64,000 nucleotides of DNA, taken from the NCBI GenBank assembly GCA_016713825.1, contig JADJOJ010000010.1:310001-374000 (forward strand). Direction: 5' to 3'. The translations under genes were made by a program, and so were the position numbers. The number at the start of each line of letters is the position of its first letter. Position 1 is the first letter of the stretch. Positions 1 to 8,932 of this stretch are shown one piece after another. The DNA comes from Candidatus Leptofilum gracile. GTDB taxonomy: Bacteria; Chloroflexota; Anaerolineae; Promineifilales; Promineifilaceae. The notes beneath the pieces are model-generated. The model ran no database searches. It was not told where the DNA came from and saw only the letters and a program-made list of their open reading frames with translations.

Positions 1-2408
1 CGCTCGTACAGCACAAAGCGGCATTGGTAGGCACCGGTGTACGCTTGCAGTTCGCGCACGGTAATGTCCAGGGCATCGTCTCGGGTGATGGCCTGGTTTA
101 GGGCGCGGCCAATGCGGTAGAGCAGGTCTGTTTGGCGCAGCAGACGCTGGTTAGCCAGAATGGTGGCGGCCTGGTCGGCCAGGGTGCGCAGCGGTTGCAG
201 GCTGGCGTTGGCAAAGGCGTTGGGCGTTTTGTGCGCCAGGGCCAGCGTGCCCAGCCATTCCTCATCAATGTAGATGGGAATCAGGGCCGCAGCGTGCCGC
301 TGGTTTTGGGTGAATAGCCGTTGGGTAAAGGTGTCGATATTTTGGTTGTTTTGCACATCGGCCAGGATGAGGATGTCTGTGTTGGTTAGACGATCGCTGA
401 AGCTGTATTTGTTCCGCGGGAAGCGATGCGCGGGATCTACTGGGATGTCGTCGCTGCTCCAGTAAACTGGGGTGATGAGATGGTCTGGCGCTTTGGGGTC
501 GGCGATGATAATTTGCACCACATCGGCATTGGTAGCGGTTTGGGCAAAATCGACCAATGTTTTGTAGATTTCGTAGGCGTTGGTGGCCTGGCCAATGCGG
601 CGGCTGGCGGTGTAAAGGCGATTGGATTCCACCAGGTTTTGTTCGGTTTGGGCAAACAGGTTGGCGTTTTCGATGGCGATGGCCAGCTGATCGGCCAGGC
701 TTTGCAGCACGGTGATGGTTTCGCTGGCAAATGCGCCTTGCTGGGTGCTTTGCACGGTTAAGGCCCCGATAATTTTTTGCCCGGCTTTGAGCGGCAGGGC
801 GAGTTCTGCGCGGGTTTCTGGCAGCAGTGGGTTGGGTTTGAAGGTTTCGGCGAGCTGCACGTTTTGTTCGACGAGGGTTTGGCCGGTGGCAATGGCGGTG
901 CCAATCATGGAACTGCCGCCAATTTCCTGACTGTGGTTGAGCGCTATTTGCAGCTTGCCTGCTTCACCGGTGCCGGCTCGCAGAACGGCCGTATTGGTGG
1001 CCCCATCCACCAAAAAGAGCCCGACGTAGTACAGGTTGAAGCTGGCGCGAATGAGCTCTACCACTTCGGCAATGAGCTGGGCACGATCCAGAATGGTGGT
1101 GGCGGCGCGGGAGACTTCAGACGCGACGCGCAGCTGGTTGGAGTAGGCGCGGGTGGTTTGCACAAATTGGGCGTTGTTGAGGGCGCTGCCCATCTCGCGG
1201 ATGAGGTCTTGCACAAAGTCACGCTCTTCATCGGGCAGCGTTTCTAGACCGGGAATGAGCACCTGGCCAAACTGGTTGTCGCCGAGCTGAAGGGGTAAGA
1301 CGGCCGTATCGCTGTCACTTTCTGGCAGGGCGGCGGTGGGTTCGTCGCGGACGATGGTGAAGCTGTTTTCATTGGCGCGGGCTTGTAGGATGGCTTCTGG
1401 GGTATTCCAGATGCTGTCTAGATAACGGCCGTGCAAAATTTCTAGCTCGTGGGCGCGCTGTTGGGTCTCGTTGAGCAAGTACAAATTATTCCAGAGGGCA
1501 GCCAGGTTTTGGGCAAAGGTACGAATCAGAATAAGGTACTCTTCATACGTTTCGGTATCCAGATTGTCTTGGTTGGCCACGAAGGCCCCCAGCAGCTGCG
1601 ACCCTACCCGCAAAATGATGCCCACGACGATGCCATCCTGGCCCGATTCTGTCTGGAATACGCGCACAGATTCACCTTCTTTGGTGAGGGCGGTGTCTAG
1701 CAGATCGGCCGTTTCCTGGGGGGCGTGGTCACCTTGTGTCAGGAAGGGGGCGGTTGTGGTGATGACGCGCCAGGTGTCTTGGAGTTGCTCTAGCGCTTCA
1801 TACAGGGTCACGTGGGTAATGTCTAATGCCTGGCAGATACCGATGACGGCTTCGCGCAGCAGGCTGGCTTCGTCGCTGGTTTGGCTGAGGCGGGCATTGA
1901 GCTGCAAAATCTGGTTCAGGTTGGCATTGCGTTCTTTTTGGGCATCGTGCAGCGAAATCTGGCGCTCTAGTTGGGCATGTAGGGCGCGCTGCAAGGCAGT
2001 TTGGGAGGTTTCTTGAAAGCGCTGCTGCACGATCTCGCGGGCATTGGCTAATTTTTCCAGAAACAATATCTGGAAATCGCCCAGGCGGCGGGAATCGGCT
2101 GTGGCTAGTTCGGGCTGAAGCGTGCGATAGAGGGCGCGCATCATTTGGGTGCCGGTGATCATGGCCATGCCTTGTTCGGCTAGCTGGGTGGCAACGGCCG
2201 TAATATCTGCTTCATTGGCCTCGAAAGCCAGGTATTGCTGCACCACAGCCACCAGTTGAGCCGCCACTTGCCGCCCACGCCGGGGAGAGGTGAGCACCCC
2301 GCGATTGTCGATCGCGTGCCGCACGAACGCATTATTGAGGGCCGCTTCTAAAGCGGCTGCGTCAATACCTGGGTTCGGTTGGGTGTTTACCTGGTTTTGC
2401 TCTTGCAT
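1..2408 (-). CDS. Multi-GAF signalling protein (3' end outside window)
   Basis: The frame is open from ATG at 2408 to the window edge, about 802 residues. Residues 1-150 are helical and lack a recognised catalytic motif; they look like an RsbR-type N-terminal region. A coiled coil follows, then at least three GAF-like domains. The third resembles those of the 3257-6070 protein, with the segments YYVGLFLVDG, ELALPLKAGQ and IGALTVQS. No kinase, cyclase or other output domain is visible in the window, but one could lie past position 1. It is the last visible gene of a leftward operon, 27 bp after the methyltransferase gene. GAF domains bind small ligands or mediate dimerisation; the ligand is unknown. 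Confidence 0.85.
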   Translation of the reverse strand, partial: MQEQNQVNTQPNPGIDAAALEAALNNAFVRHAIDNRGVLTSPRRGRQVAAQLVAVVQQYLAFEANEADITAVATQLAEQGMAMITGTQMMRALYRTLQPELATADSRRLGDFQILFLEKLANAREIVQQRFQETSQTALQRALHAQLERQISLHDAQKERNANLNQILQLNARLSQTSDEASLLREAVIGICQALDITHVTLYEALEQLQDTWRVITTTAPFLTQGDHAPQETADLLDTALTKEGESVRVFQTESGQDGIVVGIILRVGSQLLGAFVANQDNLDTETYEEYLILIRTFAQNLAALWNNLYLLNETQQRAHELEILHGRYLDSIWNTPEAILQARANENSFTIVRDEPTAALPESDSDTAVLPLQLGDNQFGQVLIPGLETLPDEERDFVQDLIREMGSALNNAQFVQTTRAYSNQLRVASEVSRAATTILDRAQLIAEVVELIRASFNLYYVGLFLVDGATNTAVLRAGTGEAGKLQIALNHSQEIGGSSMIGTAIATGQTLVEQNVQLAETFKPNPLLPETRAELALPLKAGQKIIGALTVQSTQQGAFASETITVLQSLADQLAIAIENANLFAQTEQNLVESNRLYTASRRIGQATNAYEIYKTLVDFAQTATNADVVQIIIADPKAPDHLITPVYWSSDDIPVDPAHRFPRNKYSFSDRLTNTDILILADVQNNQNIDTFTQRLFTQNQRHAAALIPIYIDEEWLGTLALAHKTPNAFANASLQPLRTLADQAATILANQRLLRQTDLLYRIGRALNQAITRDDALDITVRELQAYTGAYQCRFVLYE

Positions 2409-2435
2409 GACTGTCCTTGCGTCCGGCTCTGGTAT

Positions 2436-3260
2436 TTATTGTTTTAGCAAAAAGGCGGCATAAAAGGCCATGCCGATGCCTTCTTTGTCTGCTTCGGTAA
2501 TAAAATCGTCGGGCAGGCCTAAAAATCGGGTGATGGGTTCTACCAGGCTGGGATGCCACGGTTGCAACATTTCTACGGAATCGGTAAGTGTGTTTAGCTC
2601 GATGGGCAGCTGTGCCTGTTTGCACATATCCAGAAACTGAAAATAGCCTTCTGGCATTTCTAGTTCGCCATGTGTTTGCAAAACTAAAAACAGTTTGGAA
2701 CCCACGGGGGCCCAGTCGAACAAGGTTTTGGCTAGATGGCTCACCTGTGGTTCTGCTAAAAAGAGCTGGATGCTGTTTAGCCCAATGGCCAACGGTTCAT
2801 CTGGGCGAATGAGCTTGAGCACTTCTGGGTCGCGAATGAGGGATTCTGGTTCACGGCCGTTTCCGCGAATGTAGGCGATATCTTCGTGTTCTTCGAAGAG
2901 GGAACGGCCGTAACTCACGGCTACTGGGTTAATGTCGCTGTACACAATGCGGCAGCCTGGGGCAAACGCATGCAAATGGTCATCAGAAGGCATGCCAGAA
3001 GCCAAATCCAGGAATTGGGTGAACCCTTCGCTGTACAAAATTTGGGCTGCTTCCTGAATAAAGGCCCGCCGCAGCCGCACCCATTTGCGCAGCGAGGGGA
3101 TAATCTTGAGCATCTCTTCGGCGGCCAGCCGATCGATTTCAAAATGGGTTGTGCCCCCCACCATGTAGTCGAAAATGCGCGCCAGGTTGGGCACGGAGGT
3201 GTCTAAAAAGATGGCGCTGTTGGATTTAAGGTTTTGCTGGCTTGTGTTTGAATCGGTCAT
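2436..3260 (-). CDS. SAM-dependent methyltransferase, PF04672-like family
   Basis: This 274-aa protein has the hallmarks of the S-adenosyl methyltransferase family formerly called DUF574: an N-terminal SVPNLARIFDYMVGGTTHF segment (family pattern 'N.ARv.DYllGG..nf..D'), a glycine motif in FLDLASGMPS, and the acidic strand end VYSDINPVAV that would hold the SAM ribose. The substrate is unknown. The start ATG overlaps the stop of the upstream GAF gene by 4 bp, so translation is probably coupled, and it sits between two multi-GAF genes. In actinobacteria this family is abundant and poorly characterised; here its place in a signalling operon suggests, by inference only, modification of a signalling partner or metabolite. 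Confidence 0.82.
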   Translation of the reverse strand: MTDSNTSQQNLKSNSAIFLDTSVPNLARIFDYMVGGTTHFEIDRLAAEEMLKIIPSLRKWVRLRRAFIQEAAQILYSEGFTQFLDLASGMPSDDHLHAFAPGCRIVYSDINPVAVSYGRSLFEEHEDIAYIRGNGREPESLIRDPEVLKLIRPDEPLAIGLNSIQLFLAEPQVSHLAKTLFDWAPVGSKLFLVLQTHGELEMPEGYFQFLDMCKQAQLPIELNTLTDSVEMLQPWHPSLVEPITRFLGLPDDFITEADKEGIGMAFYAAFLLKQ

Positions 3261-6070
3261 GATTTTTCTGCCTGTCTACCAAGCTGAAGGGCAACGGCCG
3301 TTCCCGGCAGCTGCTTTGCCAATGCTTTTAACCCGATACCTACAATCGCCTCTACATCAGCCGATTGGTGCAGCTGGGCGCTGATTTCGTTGAGGTAAGC
3401 CTGCCGCTGGGCACGCGCCTCGGTGTGGGCCAACAGCTGGGCATTTTGGATGGCCACCGCCAGCTGATCCCCCATAATTTGCAGCGAGCCGATCAAGTCA
3501 TCAGAAAATAAGCCGGGCAGGTCGGTTTGCACAGTTAAGGCCCCAATGGTTTCGCCGCGCACGCGCAGCGGCAGCGCCAACTCGGAGCGGGTATTGGGCA
3601 AATGCGGATTGGGCAGCCATTCCGGGTCTGTGGTTACATCGTGGGTAATACGTGGTTGGCCATCTTTGGTGGCCCCGCCAATGAGCGACTGCCCGCCAAC
3701 CTGCAAACGGCGCTGGGCAGCCAGCTGGGCGGTACCGGCTGTGCCCGTCCCGGCTTTAAGAACCGCAAAATCATCCTCCACCAAAAAGAGGCCAACGTAA
3801 TACAACTCAAACCGATTTTTGATCAGGTCTACGGCTTGCTGCATTAAATTATCTAGCTCAAGAATGCTGGTGGTGGCGGCGGCCACTTCTGCGGCCGTTT
3901 GCATTTGCAGGCGCTGTTCAGACTGCACAGTGAGGGCATTTTGCACAGCCTCTAGCTGGAGCAGGTTGTTGATGGCAATGGACATGGCCCCGGCAATGGT
4001 GGTGAGCAGCTCAATGTCGCGGTCGCTGAATGGTTCCAGGTTTTGCAGGGAGAGCACGCCAATAAGCCGGTTGGTTACAACGAGGGGAATGCCCAGCCAA
4101 TATTCGTGAAAATCGTCGGTGTTGCCGACCTGGAAGGAGTTGAAGTTGGCTCGGTTTTCTGGGGTGGCTTGAATGTGCAGGGTGGTGCGGGTGCGCACCA
4201 CGTGGCCGCTAAAGCCTGTTTTTACGGTTATTGGCGGTATTTCCGAAAGGTCGATTTCTTCACCGTAGTCATACAGGTAGAGCCATTTGAGATGTTGGTG
4301 GTCATCTGCCAGTAAAAAGATGGCCAGGCCGGTGGCTTCTACCAGCGAAAGAATTTCTCGCCGGGTGGCTTTGTACACTTGCTGTAAATTGGGCGCTTCA
4401 GACAGTGCCTGGCTGAGCCGGTTCAAGGAGCTAAGTTGGGCTACGCGGGCCTGACTTTCGGAGGTGAGGGTGGCGTTGGCCAGGGAAACGGCCGTTTCAT
4501 TAGCCATTGCCTGCGCCAGCTGAATCTCGTGGTCTGAAAAATCGCCCTGTGCCTGCCTGCGGGAAAGGCGCAACAGCCCCAAAGCGGTACCCCCTTGCAC
4601 CAAAGGCACGTCCAGATAACTGTTAAGCTCATGCGCTTCTAGCCAGAGCCGTTCCGCTTCATCCAGCTGCTCATCATCCAAGCGCCATACCTTGGGTTGG
4701 CCCGCAACCATTGCTTTTTTAACGCCACGGCGTTCGGCCAAATCATAGGTGGGCAGGTCCAACATAAATTGGTCGATAGCCCGATTGGTGATGTCATAAA
4801 CAAAATCAACCTGAGCTGTCACCGAATTTGCTTCGGTGTTCCAGGCAAAAATGGTGCAGCGCGACGCTTGCAGCCAGGTGGTGAGGGCGCGTGCCGCCCG
4901 CCGATGCAGTTCACCCACATCCAGCGTGCTGGAGAGTAAGGAGTTGTACTCATACAAAATGCGCGTTTCGTTTAGTCGGGATTGGGTTTGGGCAAACAGG
5001 CGGGCGTTATCCAGGTTAATGGCAATCTGGTTTGCGATAATTTGCAGGATTGTGCTGTCTTCGCGGGCAAAATTGCCTGGCTGATCGCTTTGCACGTCTA
5101 AAACGCCGAGCAGTTCACCCCGCGCCACCAGCGGCAGCGCCAGCTCGGTTCGGGTGTTGGGCAGAAAGGGTTCTTCCTTGTAAGCCGGGTCGTCTTTTAC
5201 GTCGTCCACGATGCGGGCTTCGCGGTGCAGGGCTGCCCACCCCACAATGGAATGGTTATCGATGGGCAGTTGGTATTGCAGATCAACCAGGTCGATGTGA
5301 ACGTCGGTGGCTACTTGGCGCAGGTGCAGCGTTTTTTTGGTGGTATCGGCCAGGAAGATGGAGACGTGGTAAAAGTTGAACTGAGATTTGAGGAGAACGG
5401 CCGTTTCCCTGAGCAGCTGATCTAAATCAAGCGAACTGCTTCCCTTTTCCGCAATTTCGGCACTAAATTGCAGCTGGTGGGCGCGTCTTTCTTGCAGGTT
5501 GTTTTGGCTGAGCAGCTCCCCGGCCAGCAGTTTGGAATTTCGCAGGGCGTTTTGCAGATATTCGGCCGTTGCCCAAGAAACAATGCTAATGCCCAAACAG
5601 GTCACCAGAAATTCCACCACCGAGAGCAGCGGAAACATGTTCGACAAAAGGAAAAACGAAGAAACAGATGCTAGCGTCAGCGCACTGTACAGCACCGAGG
5701 CCCGTACAGAGTCTAGTGTGGCAATGGCCACCACCGAAATAAGCATGAGATACGGAAAAAACAAATTTCGAGTGGTGGTAACCAGCAGCACAAAAAAGAT
5801 GAGATTAAGAACAACAAAGAAGAAGTGGGCTGCAAACCGAATGCGACCCGTGCGAATAATGCCCAGGCAAACCAGCCCAAAAAGCAATGATGTAATGGCT
5901 TGAAAAACAGCAATTTGTGGAGAGACTTGCGAGGGCTTGACCAGCTCAAAAATAGCCCGAACAACGCTAAGCCCAATCAGCACAATGACCAGACCTTGCA
6001 ACAAGGCCCCTTTGCGTTGGGTTTCTACATCGTCGGTGTTAATTTTAAGAAGGTTCAATGAGGCAAGCAT
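3257..6070 (-). CDS. Membrane-anchored protein with four GAF domains
   Basis: A 937-aa protein. Residues about 20-180 contain five or six hydrophobic helices, followed by a helical linker (about 185-205). Four GAF-like domains follow at roughly 210-360, 375-540, 550-710 and 745-905. Domains 1 and 4 share near-identical patterns (PNTRTELALPL and PNTRSELALPL, then LGVLDVQ or IGALTVQ). The protein ends a short helix after the fourth domain, so it has no histidine kinase, GGDEF, phosphatase or DNA-binding output of its own. It lies 6 bp downstream of a stand-alone response regulator and overlaps the methyltransferase gene by 4 bp. Output is therefore probably through partner proteins; that is inference. 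Confidence 0.85.
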   Translation of the reverse strand: MLASLNLLKINTDDVETQRKGALLQGLVIVLIGLSVVRAIFELVKPSQVSPQIAVFQAITSLLFGLVCLGIIRTGRIRFAAHFFFVVLNLIFFVLLVTTTRNLFFPYLMLISVVAIATLDSVRASVLYSALTLASVSSFFLLSNMFPLLSVVEFLVTCLGISIVSWATAEYLQNALRNSKLLAGELLSQNNLQERRAHQLQFSAEIAEKGSSSLDLDQLLRETAVLLKSQFNFYHVSIFLADTTKKTLHLRQVATDVHIDLVDLQYQLPIDNHSIVGWAALHREARIVDDVKDDPAYKEEPFLPNTRTELALPLVARGELLGVLDVQSDQPGNFAREDSTILQIIANQIAINLDNARLFAQTQSRLNETRILYEYNSLLSSTLDVGELHRRAARALTTWLQASRCTIFAWNTEANSVTAQVDFVYDITNRAIDQFMLDLPTYDLAERRGVKKAMVAGQPKVWRLDDEQLDEAERLWLEAHELNSYLDVPLVQGGTALGLLRLSRRQAQGDFSDHEIQLAQAMANETAVSLANATLTSESQARVAQLSSLNRLSQALSEAPNLQQVYKATRREILSLVEATGLAIFLLADDHQHLKWLYLYDYGEEIDLSEIPPITVKTGFSGHVVRTRTTLHIQATPENRANFNSFQVGNTDDFHEYWLGIPLVVTNRLIGVLSLQNLEPFSDRDIELLTTIAGAMSIAINNLLQLEAVQNALTVQSEQRLQMQTAAEVAAATTSILELDNLMQQAVDLIKNRFELYYVGLFLVEDDFAVLKAGTGTAGTAQLAAQRRLQVGGQSLIGGATKDGQPRITHDVTTDPEWLPNPHLPNTRSELALPLRVRGETIGALTVQTDLPGLFSDDLIGSLQIMGDQLAVAIQNAQLLAHTEARAQRQAYLNEISAQLHQSADVEAIVGIGLKALAKQLPGTAVALQLGRQAEKS

Positions 6071-6076
6071 GAGGGG

Positions 6077-6511
6077 CTAAATTCCCAGGTCCCATACCGG
6101 CTCCCCGTTCAGAATTTGTTTGATTTGTTCCGGGAAGCGATCAGCATCCAGCGGTTTGGACAAAAAGCCATCAAACCCGGCTTCACGGGCTTTTTGCATT
6201 TCTGCACTGCTGCCATGAGCGGTTACCACAACCACCAGGGTGTTCTGAAGATGGGCATCGGTACGGATCTGTTTGAGCGCTTCGTAGCCATCTTCGTGCG
6301 GCAGGCGTAAATCCATCAAAATGAGGTCTACCCGCGACATCGTGTTGGCAAAATCCACGACGCCCCAGCCGGTGGTTTTCCATTCGCATTTTTGTACGCC
6401 CATAAAAGCCAAAAGTCGGGCGATGAGCACGAAGTTAGAGACATTGTCTTCAACCACCAGAACGTAGGCATCTTTAGGATCAACAGGGGATTTCAATTGG
6501 ACATTACTCAT
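6077..6511 (-). CDS. Stand-alone CheY-like response regulator
   Basis: A 144-aa receiver-domain protein. The acidic pocket is VVEDN (residues 20-24), the phospho-acceptor Asp lies in LILMDLRLP, the switch Thr is in VVVTAHGSS, and the conserved Lys is in FLSKPLD. There is no output domain after the receiver, only a short tail. It is the first gene of the leftward operon, 6 bp before the membrane GAF protein. A histidine kinase that would phosphorylate it is not in the adjacent operon; it may lie beyond position 1 or elsewhere. The start ATG at 6511 has a weak Shine-Dalgarno (AAGGT) upstream. Confidence 0.9.
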   Translation of the reverse strand: MSNVQLKSPVDPKDAYVLVVEDNVSNFVLIARLLAFMGVQKCEWKTTGWGVVDFANTMSRVDLILMDLRLPHEDGYEALKQIRTDAHLQNTLVVVVTAHGSSAEMQKAREAGFDGFLSKPLDADRFPEQIKQILNGEPVWDLGI

Positions 6512-6652
6512 ATGGTGTCTACCTTTTTGTGAGATACCGGTCTGTATGCTTCATGGTACTCTTCCTGAGGTAAATTTAAGGATTTGGTTACCCTGACGAT
6601 AAAGTAAAGCTGAGCTGGCTTACTTTTCGGGTTAACAAAAATAGTCCATGTA

Positions 6653-6670
6653 GAACATACCGATATGTTC
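6653..6670. promoter_or_regulatory. Operator-like inverted repeat GAACAT-N6-ATGTTC
   Basis: The region 6512-6744 between the response regulator and the amylase 3' end is AT-rich and has no gene. It contains the perfect hexamer inverted repeat GAACAT/ATGTTC with a 6-bp spacer, followed immediately on the plus strand by TATAAT (6672-6677). The spacing fits a dimeric repressor site next to a -10 element, but no gene follows on the plus strand, so it could serve a small RNA or be coincidental. Only the sequence pattern is certain. Confidence 0.3.
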
Positions 6671-6744
6671 ATATAATAGCGATTTACAAATAATAGTGCC
6701 GTTAAGGATACGAAAAAAGTGATGCCAATTTACTGTCTATGGTC

Positions 6745-8208
6745 CTATAAATCTTTGCTAACCCACACACGGCCGTTTCTTGGCGGCAAAGTAATGGTGC
6801 TGTGGGCCTTAAACGGTACCCCATTTGGATTTAGCTTTTCTTCTAGATGGTAAGCAAAGCCGGGCGGCGCAATGATCAGTTCATCTTGCTGGCCCATGTT
6901 GAAGGCGATAACGGCCGTTTGTTCACGAAACTGCCGCAAATACACCACCACACATTCATTGGCATACATAATCCGGAAATTGCCCCGCCGCAGCGCCGGC
7001 GTTTCTTGCCGCAGCCGGATGTATTGCTTCAAATCTTCCAGCAGCGTTGTGTCCCAGCTGCCCTCGTCGTGCCAGGGGAAAGCGCCCCGGCAGTACGGAT
7101 CGTGCCCCCCAGACATGCCAATCTCATCCCCGTAATAAATATTGGGCACGCCCGGCGATGTCATCTGGCACAAAAACATCAGGCGCAAAGCCGTCTTGTC
7201 GTGGCGGGCCACCGTTAAGGTGCGCGGCACGTCGTGGCTGCCAAGCATGTTCATTTGCGAGAGAACAATTTCTGGATCGTACAGCTTGTTAAAAACGCGA
7301 TCCAGCTCCGTAGCAAACTGCGTGGCGTTAAGCGGCTGAATATAGCCATAGCCCGTGCGCACCGTGTCTGTTTGGTCCATATTGTGGCCCGAGAAGAAGC
7401 CCAATGTTGCCCGGGAAAACAGATAGTTCATTTGCCCGTCGAACTGGTCGCCTTGCAGCCAGCGGTGTGCTTCGCCCCACAATTCGCCCACAATGTAAGC
7501 ATCGGGGTTAATATTTTTGCAGCGCCGCCGGAATTCCCGCCAAAACTCATCATCATCAATCTCGTTGGGCACATCCAGCCGCCAGCCATCGATGCCTTGT
7601 TTGAGCCAGTAGGTGCCTACCTGCCATAAAAACTCGCGCACGGCGGCGTTGTTGGTGTTGAATTTGGGCAAAGAGGCGATGCCCCACCAGGCATCATAAT
7701 TGGGCGGCTGCCCTTCAGAAAAAGCGTTGATGGGCCAATGGTGTACGTGGAACCAGTCGGTGTAGGGTGATTCCTGGCCACATTCCATCAGGTGATTAAA
7801 CTGGAAAAAGCCACGGCTGGCATGGTTAAACACGCCATCTAAAATGATGCGGATGTTTAGCTTGTGTGCCGCATCTAACAGTTCTTGCAAAGCCTGGTTG
7901 CCGCCCAAAATGGGATCGATGTGGTAATAATCATGGGTGTGGTAACGGTGATTTGAAGCGGAAGCAAATACAGGGTTGAGGTAGATGGCCGTGATGCCCA
8001 ATGCCTGCAAGTAAGGCAGCTTTTCAATCACGCCAAGCAGATCGCCACCCTGAAACCCATGATAAGTAGGGACAGCCCCCCAAGGTTGTAAGTTTTTTGG
8101 TTTGGGTAGGTAGCCATTTTTGCCGAAACGGCCGCTCTTGGCAAACCGATCCGGAAAGATTTGGTAGAATACGGCGTCCTTAACCCATTCTGGGGTTGTA
8201 ATGCTCAT
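6745..8208 (-). CDS. GH13 alpha-amylase family glycosidase (neopullulanase/cyclomaltodextrinase-like)
   Basis: A 487-aa protein when started at ATG 8208, which has AGGAG about 10 bp upstream; the frame stays open to 8421 but that part has no homology-like content. It opens with WVKDAVFYQIFPDRFA, typical of cyclomaltodextrinase/neopullulanase-type enzymes. The four GH13 regions are present: ILDGVFNH; GWRLDVPNE with the nucleophile Asp; IVGELWGE with the acid/base Glu; and LGSHDVPRT, where Ser replaces the usual Asn before His-Asp. It lacks the N-terminal starch-binding domain of many neopullulanases and has no signal peptide, so a cytoplasmic role in maltodextrin or glycogen breakdown is likely. 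Divergent from the ybaK-like gene. Confidence 0.93.
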   Translation of the reverse strand: MSITTPEWVKDAVFYQIFPDRFAKSGRFGKNGYLPKPKNLQPWGAVPTYHGFQGGDLLGVIEKLPYLQALGITAIYLNPVFASASNHRYHTHDYYHIDPILGGNQALQELLDAAHKLNIRIILDGVFNHASRGFFQFNHLMECGQESPYTDWFHVHHWPINAFSEGQPPNYDAWWGIASLPKFNTNNAAVREFLWQVGTYWLKQGIDGWRLDVPNEIDDDEFWREFRRRCKNINPDAYIVGELWGEAHRWLQGDQFDGQMNYLFSRATLGFFSGHNMDQTDTVRTGYGYIQPLNATQFATELDRVFNKLYDPEIVLSQMNMLGSHDVPRTLTVARHDKTALRLMFLCQMTSPGVPNIYYGDEIGMSGGHDPYCRGAFPWHDEGSWDTTLLEDLKQYIRLRQETPALRRGNFRIMYANECVVVYLRQFREQTAVIAFNMGQQDELIIAPPGFAYHLEEKLNPNGVPFKAHSTITLPPRNGRVWVSKDL

Positions 8209-8357
8209 TAAGACTTTCTCCTGACAAGCCATTATAGGCAATTTTTTAACAGTTTCTCTGTCTATTTTAAGTAAAGAGTCCCAATTTAACACCATAAATT
8301 TTGTATTTGATTGAATTTTGGTATAAGGGATTATTATATTTTGCAGGAAGGATTGCA

Positions 8358-8849
8358 ATGACCACCCATAAAACGTTAGCCATGCGCTTGCTCGAAGGCA
8401 AAAAAGTTCCTTATGACGCAATTCATTACGACGCCAGCGAGCGAGATGCTGAAATGATAGCGGTGATGCTGGGCGTACCGCCAGAGCAGGTGTTCAAAAC
8501 ACTCGTTGTGGCTCCACAGGATGGCCCGCGCAGCAAGCCATTGCTGGCCATCCTGCCGGCCAATCGCCAGCTGGACCTGAAGAAGGTGGCCAAACTGCTA
8601 AACGTTAAAAAGGTCAAGATGGCCACCCACCAGCAGGCCGAGCAGTTGACCGGTTTGCAGGTGGGCGGTATTTCGCCATTGGCGCTGTTGAACAAGGGGT
8701 TCGCCATCTACCTGGATGAGCTGGCGCTGGCCCAACCGCACATCTTTATCAGCGCCGGTGAGCGGGGGACCCAAATTAAGCTGTCCCCGGCCGATTTGGG
8801 CAAGGTTACTGGGGCGCGCACGGCCGATCTCTCATCTCCAAACGAGTAA
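8358..8849 (+). CDS. ybaK: YbaK/ProX-type aminoacyl-tRNA deacylase
   Basis: A 163-aa protein starting at ATG 8358 with AGGAAGG upstream; the open frame from 8301 has no better start. It carries the YbaK/EbsC pattern: HYDASERDAEMIAVMLG, PEQVFKTLVV with the conserved Lys, and GGISPLAL near the C-terminus. Members of this family hydrolyse mischarged tRNAs such as Cys-tRNA(Pro). The GGISPLAL motif and length match the YbaK branch rather than the ProX branch. Divergent from the amylase gene; the 149-bp gap between them presumably holds both promoters. Confidence 0.9.
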   Translation: MTTHKTLAMRLLEGKKVPYDAIHYDASERDAEMIAVMLGVPPEQVFKTLVVAPQDGPRSKPLLAILPANRQLDLKKVAKLLNVKKVKMATHQQAEQLTGLQVGGISPLALLNKGFAIYLDELALAQPHIFISAGERGTQIKLSPADLGKVTGARTADLSSPNE

Positions 8850-8851
8850 AC

Positions 8852-8932
8852 ATTGAAAAGTAAGAAGTAAGAAGTGAGAAGTTGCCCGTGGCAAGTTACT
8901 TGCCGCCTGCAACTTGCCACCTGCCACCTTTA
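8852..8932. repeat. Sentence-like short repeats between convergent genes
   Basis: Loose iterations of AAGTAAGAAGTGAGAAG are followed by iterations of TTGCCACCTGCC; the first part contains GAAGTTGCC and GGCAAGTTAC while the second contains GCAACTTGCC, giving short inverted matches. The 3' end overlaps the stop codon of the next gene. This type of degenerate short-period DNA recurs at 15190, 30845, 40322, 50797 and 52390. Confidence 0.6.

Noticed and set aside
1449..2016. Long plus-strand open frames inside the multi-GAF gene
   Set aside because: They are shadows: the minus-strand frame gives coherent GAF-like protein across the same span.
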